Shown piece after piece: positions 59,107 through 64,000 of a stretch of DNA of 64,000 nt (position 1 is its first letter; each line of letters begins with the position of its first letter). The stretch is from Paenibacillus sp. 32352 (GTDB lineage Bacteria > Bacillota > Bacilli > Paenibacillales > NBRC-103111): positions 1 to 64,000 of the forward strand of contig NZ_MZNT01000013.1 of assembly GCF_002042965.1 (NCBI RefSeq), read 5' to 3'. Position numbers and translations under genes: made by a program. Under the pieces are notes generated by a model. It searched no databases. It had not been told where the DNA came from and was given only the letters and a program-made list of their open reading frames with translations.

Positions 59107-59601
59107 ATGATCATGTCCAAAATAGTCGTAGTCAGTAAAAAGCAGCTCCGGCATTGGGCTCTTATAGGCTTGCTGGCGCTGGGCACGTTAGGTGCGGCGT
59201 GGTATTGGGGCTACAGCGAGGCGAAGACGACCGGCGGCTCTATCGCACCTCAGGGGGAAACGCGGACGATCCACCTCGTCACAGGGGAGTTCAAATCGAC
59301 CGACGCGAACGGCAAGACCATTGAGGCCTACCGCTGGGACCCCGGCACCATTCATGTCAGGCAGGGCGAGAACATCAATCTGAGTATTTTTGGCGTCAAC
59401 GGGGCGAGTCACCCGTTTATCATTGACGGCCTTAATGTAAAAGGCGAGGTCAAGAAAGGCAAGGAAACCGTCGTCTCCTTCCATGCCGATAAGCCCGGCA
59501 CGTATCGCATCGTTTGTCTGTCCCACCCGGATATTGCACATAACGGCCCTATGGTCGGATATATCATTGTGGACGCCTCAGATGCCAGACTAAAGCCCTG
59601 A
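59107..59601 (+). CDS. Membrane-anchored cupredoxin
   Basis: The 164-residue protein has an N-terminal anchor (about 17-35) and a cupredoxin domain (about 52-157). Candidate copper ligands are H102 (ASHPF), C137 and H140 (VCLSHPD), H145 and M149 (HNGPM). The Cys-His-Met pattern is that of blue copper or CuA-like proteins. It probably carries electrons or copper outside the membrane. A terminator overlaps its stop codon. Confidence 0.85.
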   Translation: MIMSKIVVVSKKQLRHWALIGLLALGTLGAAWYWGYSEAKTTGGSIAPQGETRTIHLVTGEFKSTDANGKTIEAYRWDPGTIHVRQGENINLSIFGVNGASHPFIIDGLNVKGEVKKGKETVVSFHADKPGTYRIVCLSHPDIAHNGPMVGYIIVDASDARLKP

Positions 59602-59627
59602 AGCACGAGCATGCTTCAGGGCTTTTT
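59593..59627 (+). terminator. Terminator overlapping the cupredoxin stop codon
   Basis: AAGCCCTGAAGCA pairs with TGCTTCAGGGCTT and ends in five T. The TGA stop is inside the stem. Confidence 0.85.
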
Positions 59628-59702
59628 CACGCCATGCGTTGCCGCCAGGCAGGGGCACATGCACCCTCTCCCGCATACGATACGGTAGGAAGGAGAGAAT
59701 GA

Positions 59703-60023
59703 ATGCCCATGAATCCTGCAAACAAAGTTAGACATGACCAGTCATATCCTACCGCGCGCAAAATCCGCCGGGCCTGCTCCCGGGAATTATACCGTGCCCG
59801 CAAAAAAATCAACAAATGGATCGCACCCGATTTGGTGGAAAAAGCCGATGAGCTCTATTACAAAAAGGTGCTCATGAATCTAACCTGGATAACAGAAAAC
59901 AGCAGCAACCGGAAGCTGTTATCCGATTGGTGGGATGAAAACGTATGCCCCGAGATCGCCGAGCTGTGGGAAGTAGAGCCCGCTGTGCTGGGCAAAGCGT
60001 TCAGGGAAGCATTCGGCGGCTGA
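59703..60023 (+). CDS. Conserved-looking basic protein of unknown function (106 aa)
   Basis: I do not recognise this family. The first half is strongly basic (KVRHDQSYPTARKIRRACSRELYRARKKINKWI); the second half is helical with DELYYKKVLMNLTWI and a C-terminal acidic region. GGAG precedes the ATG by 7 bases, and codon use looks like neighbouring genes. It could bind nucleic acid, but no domain is seen. Confidence 0.65.
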   Translation: MPMNPANKVRHDQSYPTARKIRRACSRELYRARKKINKWIAPDLVEKADELYYKKVLMNLTWITENSSNRKLLSDWWDENVCPEIAELWEVEPAVLGKAFREAFGG

Positions 60024-60045
60024 CTCTTGCCGATCCATACGGAGA

Positions 60046-60708
60046 TCAACGACCGGCCAGGTCGGCAATAGCATCCGACTCGTACACCGTAACGCCGGGA
60101 CGGTTCAAGCGGGCCGCCCGGATCATGGCCTCCGCTACGATAGATCCGGCAATCGGCTTGTATTTGCGCATCAGTCCTTTAAAGAGGAAAGGCAGCAGGC
60201 TTGCGGCGGCCTCCCCCATCCGTTCTGCGCGCCGCACCTCTTCCCTCTCGCCCGTAAGCAAAGACGGCCGAAAGACGGATAGCCCGGGAAGCGGCAGCTG
60301 ACGGAGCCGTGCCTCGGCGTCTCCCTTGACCCGGCTGTAGAAAAACAGGGAGGACGGATCGGAGCCCATCGCCGTCACGATCAGGAAGTGGCGAGCGCGG
60401 TTCGCCGCCGCCAGCTCGCCCAACTTCACCGGGTACTCGCAGTCCACCTTGCGGAACTGCTCCTGGCTCCCAGCCTTCTTGATCGTCGTTCCCAAGGTGC
60501 AAAAGACGTCCGCCCCTTCCCACAGGGATGAGGCGATATCCAATCTATCATAATCGACGACAAGCTCCGTCAGCTTCTCATGCCGTAGTCCGGTCGTTCT
60601 CCTGACAATTGTGTACACTTCCTGGCAGCCGGAATCGGAGAGGAGCCGATCCACCAGCGCCTTCCCAACCATCCCCGTGGCCCCGGCGACTATTGCCTTC
60701 TTGGTCAT
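60046..60708 (-). CDS. NAD(P)-binding oxidoreductase of the NmrA/TIP30-like group
   Basis: The 220-residue Rossmann protein has the loop GATGMVGKAL and the region VFCTLGTTIKKAGSQEQF, VTAMGSDPSSLFFYSRVKGDAE (YSRVKG holds the YxxxK pair) and RPSLLTGEREE, as in HTATIP2/YwnB-type proteins. Substrate unknown. Single gene. Confidence 0.82.
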   Translation of the reverse strand: MTKKAIVAGATGMVGKALVDRLLSDSGCQEVYTIVRRTTGLRHEKLTELVVDYDRLDIASSLWEGADVFCTLGTTIKKAGSQEQFRKVDCEYPVKLGELAAANRARHFLIVTAMGSDPSSLFFYSRVKGDAEARLRQLPLPGLSVFRPSLLTGEREEVRRAERMGEAAASLLPFLFKGLMRKYKPIAGSIVAEAMIRAARLNRPGVTVYESDAIADLAGR

Positions 60709-60789
60709 AAGCCGATCCCCTTTCCCTCGTCAATCAGATTAAAAAAGCTGCCGGGTGAGCGTCCCGACAGCCTTCTCTAATGCCTACAA

Positions 60790-61176
60790 TTACTTGGCAG
60801 CAGGCTGGAAAAATTCCAGACGTTCTCCGTCCGGTCCGAAAAAGAAAGCAATCAAATCCCCATCAAGAATTCTGCGCGGGGTTTCGTCCATCAGCTTGAC
60901 GCCCAACGACTTCAGCCGGTCGATCTCCGATTGAATATCGCTGACGGTAAAAGCAATATGGTGCACAACGCCGTTATCCGGAAGCCCCTCGCGGCCGCGG
61001 CCGACCAGCTCGATCTCGATTTGCTCAGAACCCGGGAAGGACAGGAAGCCGAGCTCAGCGCCGTCTGCCAGCGCTACCCTCTTTACCAATCTCATTCCCA
61101 ATACTTCCGTGTAAAAACGGATAGAAGCGTCCATATCCTTTACCATGACTCCAATATGCTCCAGCTTATGAATCAT
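60790..61176 (-). CDS. VOC/glyoxalase-superfamily protein
   Basis: The 128-residue protein has two beta-alpha-beta-beta-beta units. Candidate metal ligands are H7 (LEHIGVMV), E-rich GLPDNGVVHHIAF and the last E (RLEFFQP). It resembles glyoxalase I or methylmalonyl-CoA epimerase types, but substrate cannot be told. The ATG at 61176 follows GAGAGG; a longer in-frame start lacks a site. Confidence 0.82.
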   Translation of the reverse strand: MIHKLEHIGVMVKDMDASIRFYTEVLGMRLVKRVALADGAELGFLSFPGSEQIEIELVGRGREGLPDNGVVHHIAFTVSDIQSEIDRLKSLGVKLMDETPRRILDGDLIAFFFGPDGERLEFFQPAAK

Positions 61177-61444
61177 TCTGAACACACCTCTCTCAATGTG
61201 GAAATCTCCGTCAATCATTACTTGTTCTCGATTGAAGAATATCATGGACAAGCTCTAAGCGCAATCTATTCCGTTCCTAATGAAAGCGTGTTTTTCAGCG
61301 GTCATTCTAGCAGATCTGCACACGATTCTAACCAACCATCCTTCCTAATTTTTGGTATAAAAAAAGTGTTGTAGATTCGTGTCGATTTATATATACTTAG
61401 CCTATTCTTTCGAGGTTTATCGGAACAAAGGAGACATTGTCACC

Positions 61445-62209
61445 ATGGATCTGCCATCAATGGATATGCTGTTGTTTTTAATCGCGGTCGGCTTCATAGC
61501 AGCCTTTGTCGATTCCGTTGTCGGAGGCGGCGGGCTTATTTCTGTGCCCGCATTGCTGCTTACAGGACTTCCTCCCAGCATGGTGCTCGGTACCAACAAG
61601 CTCGGCGGGACCTTGTCCTCGGTTACGAGCACGATCTCGTTTCTGTTCTCGGGCAAAATTAACGGCAAGCTGGTGCTCGCCTTATTTCCGCTGTCGTTTA
61701 TAGGTTCGGTGCTCGGCACCTATGCGGTTCATTTGCTGCCCTCCGCTTTTCTCAAGCCGTTAGTCATCATCCTGCTTGTCGTTGTACTTATTTATACGTT
61801 GTTCAAAAAAAATTGGGGGGCCAACGCCACTCCGCGCCCGTTAACCTCTGCGGCCAAATGGGTCTGCGCCTTGTGCGCCTTCGTACTCGGATTTTACGAC
61901 GGGTTCTTCGGTCCCGGCACAGGCTCCTTCTTGCTATTTTTGTTTCTGCTGCTCGGCTTCGATTTTGTCGGCGCCTCGGCCAATGCCAAGGTGCTGAATA
62001 TGGCCAGCAACATTGCGAGCCTGGCCTGCTTCTTCCTGCTCGGCTCGGTCCATCTCGGGTACGGGGTACCTATGGGACTCGCTATGATTGTAGGGGCCTT
62101 TGTTGGCTCGAGGCTGGCCATCCGGCACGGCTCCCGTTATGTAAAGCCTTTGTTCATCGGCGTAACCGTCTTGCTGATCGGCAAGCAAATTTGGGATTTA
62201 CTGCAGTAG
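61445..62209 (+). CDS. TSUP (TauE/SafE) family permease
   Basis: The 254-residue protein has about eight TM helices. DSVVGGGGLISVPALLLTGLPPSMVLGTNKLGGT is the classic first repeat of TSUP transporters for sulfite, sulfonates or other small anions; the second repeat contains FFGPGTGSFLLFLFL. The ATG at 61445 follows AAAGGAG. Substrate unknown. Single gene. Confidence 0.9.
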   Translation: MDLPSMDMLLFLIAVGFIAAFVDSVVGGGGLISVPALLLTGLPPSMVLGTNKLGGTLSSVTSTISFLFSGKINGKLVLALFPLSFIGSVLGTYAVHLLPSAFLKPLVIILLVVVLIYTLFKKNWGANATPRPLTSAAKWVCALCAFVLGFYDGFFGPGTGSFLLFLFLLLGFDFVGASANAKVLNMASNIASLACFFLLGSVHLGYGVPMGLAMIVGAFVGSRLAIRHGSRYVKPLFIGVTVLLIGKQIWDLLQ

Positions 62210-62238
62210 AATAACGCTCTTCCGGCAACAAACAAAAA

Positions 62239-62286
62239 AACGGCTCCCGGTTCTCCTTTTCTACTTAAAGGACCGGCGGGCCGTTC
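62239..62286 (+). terminator. Terminator of the TSUP gene
   Basis: ACGGC...CGGT pairs with ACCGG...GCCGT around CCTTT/AAAGG, then TTCTTGGTTT. Confidence 0.6.
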
Positions 62287-62322
62287 TTGGTTTATATGGC
62301 GAAATACCGTCCGATTTCATGG

Positions 62323-62610
62323 TTAGCTGCAGAAAACGGAGATAGTATTCAAATAATTCATCCTGACATGACGTACCTGGTTGCGGAAAAATTCCTGCAG
62401 CGGATCGGTAACAATATAAGGATCATCGACATTGCGCATGTCAGCCCACATGCACTCCACGCCTTTACCTCCCGCGTTTCCCGCAAACATGCTGCAGCCT
62501 TGGCAAAACGATTGGCGCTGGTCCTCATCGAGCTTGACGACCTTGTTGCGAAGACAGCAATAAATATTTCCATCCTGATCCTTGTAGTTAACATGGTTAA
62601 TGGTTTTCAT
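62323..62610 (-). CDS. Cysteine-containing small protein of unknown function (95 aa)
   Basis: The protein has paired cysteines (YCCLRNKVV, FCQGCSMF, ECMWAD) that could form a zinc or iron-sulfur site. The ATG at 62610 follows AAGGGGTGG; a GTG three codons earlier overlaps that site. The family is not recognised. It lies alone between the TSUP gene and the TetR promoter. Confidence 0.55.
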   Translation of the reverse strand: MKTINHVNYKDQDGNIYCCLRNKVVKLDEDQRQSFCQGCSMFAGNAGGKGVECMWADMRNVDDPYIVTDPLQEFFRNQVRHVRMNYLNTISVFCS

Positions 62611-62760
62611 AAATTCCACCCCTTCGAGACTGAAGTCTGAATGTAATATTTATTATATAAACCGATTGTTAATTGTATGAACCCATTTTATTAAGCTTTT
62701 TTAAAATTGCTTTCCACAATCCAGATAAATGGCCAGAGCCGGCAGGCTTTCAAAAAAAGC

Positions 62761-62789
62761 TTGAAATTGCCGAAAAAAGGAAGTAGAAT
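62761..62789 (+). promoter_or_regulatory. Promoter of tetR-SMR
   Basis: TTGAAA (62761-62766) and TAGAAT (62784-62789) are separated by 17 bases, giving a start near 62796. Confidence 0.6.
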
Positions 62790-62797
62790 GGGATTTG

Positions 62798-62817
62798 CCT
62801 AATTAACGTTAGTTAGG
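62798..62817 (+). promoter_or_regulatory. Palindromic operator of the TetR/SMR unit
   Basis: CCTAATTAACGTTAGTTAGG is a 20-base palindrome with one mismatched pair. It lies at the predicted transcription start, as expected for TetR autorepression. Confidence 0.65.
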
Positions 62818-62846
62818 TTAAAAACAAAATCAAGGAGAGTGCTTCC

Positions 62847-63437
62847 ATGACTATGATGAAGATCAAAGAGGCGGCGCTGCGCCTATTCGCCCAAAAAGGA
62901 TACGAGGCCGCCCCTTTATCCGAAATCGCTAAAGAAGTGGGAATCAAGACTCCTTCTCTATATGCGCATTTCAGAAGCAAAGAGGATCTGTTCCTTGCCG
63001 TCTTCGAGGATGTCCTTCAAGAGCATCTTGGGCGAGTCGCCGCATTGGAACAACTCATTAACGGGATGGATGTTCACGAAAAGCTGTATACTATCCTCAA
63101 GGATTCGTGCCAGACCTACTTGCTAAGCGAGGACAGTGTAACCTTCCTGAAACGCGCGATGCTGTTTCCTCCCGAGCCGCTTCAGCGGGAGCTGCAAGGA
63201 CGGTTCCCTGTGTCGGAGAATGCGCTGTCTGCAGTTCTTAGAACCATCTTCGAGGAAGGCATGCAGCAGGGCGTCATCCGGAGGATGAATACGGACGAGC
63301 TTATGGCATCTTACTATTGCTTGCTGGATGGTACCTTCATTCAGAAGCATTACTATAACCACAACGATTTTGAACGCCGAATCCAAAGCATTTGGCGATT
63401 ATATTGGCAGGGCATCATAGTCCAACATCACGAGTAA
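62847..63437 (+). CDS. TetR-family repressor of an SMR exporter
   Basis: The 196-residue protein has a TetR HTH (IKEAALRLFAQKGYEAAPLSEIAKEVGIKTPSLYAHFRSKEDLFLAVFED, about 6-55) and a helical ligand domain. It is 15 bases upstream of the SMR gene. GGAG precedes the ATG. It likely represses both through the palindrome at 62798-62817. Confidence 0.9.
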   Translation: MTMMKIKEAALRLFAQKGYEAAPLSEIAKEVGIKTPSLYAHFRSKEDLFLAVFEDVLQEHLGRVAALEQLINGMDVHEKLYTILKDSCQTYLLSEDSVTFLKRAMLFPPEPLQRELQGRFPVSENALSAVLRTIFEEGMQQGVIRRMNTDELMASYYCLLDGTFIQKHYYNHNDFERRIQSIWRLYWQGIIVQHHE

Positions 63438-63452
63438 AGGGAGCTTGGTTTC

Positions 63453-63767
63453 ATGGCATGGGTGTATTTGATCATTGCCGGTTTATTTGAGGTCGTATGG
63501 GCTGTAAGTATTAAATATATGAACGGATTTACCAAGCTTGTGCCTTCCGCGGTAACCGTCGCCGGCATGGCGGTCAGCTTCTATTTCCTGTCCCAAGCTT
63601 TAAAGTCGCTTCCGATGGGTACCGCCTATGCGATCTGGACGGGAATCGGCGCGCTGGGTACGGTCATCATCGGAATGTTCTTCCTGGGTGAACCGAGAGA
63701 TGCGATCCGCATTCTATTCCTGCTGCTGATCATCGGCGGCATTGTCGGCTTGAAGGTCACTGCGTAA
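63453..63767 (+). CDS. Small multidrug resistance (SMR) protein of the SugE/Gdx type
   Basis: The 104-residue protein has four TM helices. GLFEVVWAVSIKYMNGFTK contains the essential Glu (E13) and the FEVVWA pattern of SugE/Gdx guanidinium exporters; MGTAYAIWTGIGALGTVIIG is TM3. Substrate may be guanidinium or quaternary ammonium cations. No guanidine riboswitch was seen; control is likely by the adjacent TetR. Confidence 0.9.
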   Translation: MAWVYLIIAGLFEVVWAVSIKYMNGFTKLVPSAVTVAGMAVSFYFLSQALKSLPMGTAYAIWTGIGALGTVIIGMFFLGEPRDAIRILFLLLIIGGIVGLKVTA

Positions 63768-63775
63768 TCCCTTAA

Positions 63776-63811
63776 ATGAAGAAGACCGGAAATCATCCGG
63801 TCTTCTTCATT
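63776..63811. terminator. Bidirectional terminator
   Basis: GAAGAAGACCGGA pairs with TCCGGTCTTCTTC; tails are CATTTACT and CATTTAAGG. It separates the SMR gene from the convergent ABC gene. Confidence 0.6.
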
Positions 63812-64000
63812 TACTCATAAGCCTTGGCAAATTGCGTATGATACAGCCGCGCATACAATCCGTCGAGAGCTAGCAGCTCCTCGTGGCGGCCGTTCTCAAC
63901 CACCTGTCCCGCATCCATAACCACAATTCGGTCGGCCGATAATATCGTGGACAGACGATGGGCAATGACGAGCGTCGTCCGCCCTCTCATCAACTCATCC
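63811..64000 (-). CDS. ABC exporter ATPase C-terminus (truncated by window end)
   Basis: The last 62 residues of an ABC exporter are present: ...ELMRGRTTLVIAHRLSTILSADRIVVMDAGQVVENGRHEELLALDGLYARLYHTQFAKAYE. The H-loop His is in IAHRLSTI, and the end is typical of fused membrane-ATPase half-transporters. The frame is open to the right edge. Confidence 0.9.
   Translation of the reverse strand, partial: DELMRGRTTLVIAHRLSTILSADRIVVMDAGQVVENGRHEELLALDGLYARLYHTQFAKAYE

Noticed and set aside
1..64000. CRISPR array, insertion sequence, tRNA gene or prophage
   Set aside because: No regularly spaced repeats, transposase or integrase frame, tRNA-like cloverleaf or phage structural gene was recognised.

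Overview
The window is a chromosomal segment of about 64 kb from a Gram-positive, low-to-mid GC spore-former. It is most probably a Paenibacillus or close relative in the Paenibacillaceae. This rests on gene content and neighbourhood, not on a database search: a ygxA-ygzB-perR group beside an rRNA operon (the Bacillus arrangement), gatCAB, an IDEAL-like protein, S-layer homology, Lpl-type sugar ABC transporters with AraC/YesN-like regulators, ECF sigma/anti-sigma pairs, strong AGGAGG-type ribosome sites with many TTG/GTG starts, and no outer-membrane genes. Most genes are on the minus strand.

Layout. 1-400: the 5' end of a 16S rRNA gene (minus) with leader and two tandem promoters. 0.5-1.8 kb: thiS-thiG under a TPP riboswitch. 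1.9-5.7 kb: ygxA (interrupted by an in-frame amber codon), ygzB, a GH18 spore-type glycosidase and perR. 5.7-8.7 kb: an ECF sigma / anti-sigma / TM2 protein / DUF4097 operon. 9-15 kb: an unrecognised 565-residue protein, a GNAT enzyme, gatCAB and an IDEAL-like protein. 15.6-20.6 kb: two short-chain dehydrogenases, a double-domain 6-pyruvoyl-tetrahydropterin synthase and a dual GGDEF-EAL protein, apparently one operon. 20.7-27 kb: a MerR-methyltransferase fusion, a DedA/VanR/VanS-like operon and an ArsR-unknown-ClpP operon. 28.4-39.4 kb: an 11-gene Tad-like secretion/pilus operon headed by a Ser/Thr kinase and ending in a six-repeat secreted protein and an SLH protein. 39.7-46.4 kb: a NodB deacetylase, a divergent GbsR/OpuA osmoprotectant locus and a TetR/ABC-2 locus. 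47.8-55.6 kb: an LplABC-type sugar uptake locus with a second binding protein and a membrane AraC regulator. 55.6-64 kb: metabolic and stress genes, including a DedA-NERD fusion, a cupredoxin, TetR plus an SMR exporter, and a truncated ABC exporter.

Two regions look most like undescribed systems. In the first, the Tad-like operon combines a Hanks-type kinase and a CpaE-like protein that both carry a degenerate, lysine-less P-loop. It also has an apparent terminator between its promoter and first gene, and encodes two candidate cell-surface products. In the second, a pterin-type biosynthetic set (SDR, SDR, tandem PTPS) lies directly upstream of a GGDEF-EAL protein. This recalls the known pterin control of a dual-function c-di-GMP enzyme in Agrobacterium (PruA/DcpA). 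Other unusual items are DedA-NERD, MerR-methyltransferase and ArsR-unknown-ClpP.

All functions are from reading translated sequence and context. No similarity search was possible. No CRISPR array, insertion sequence, tRNA gene or prophage was seen.
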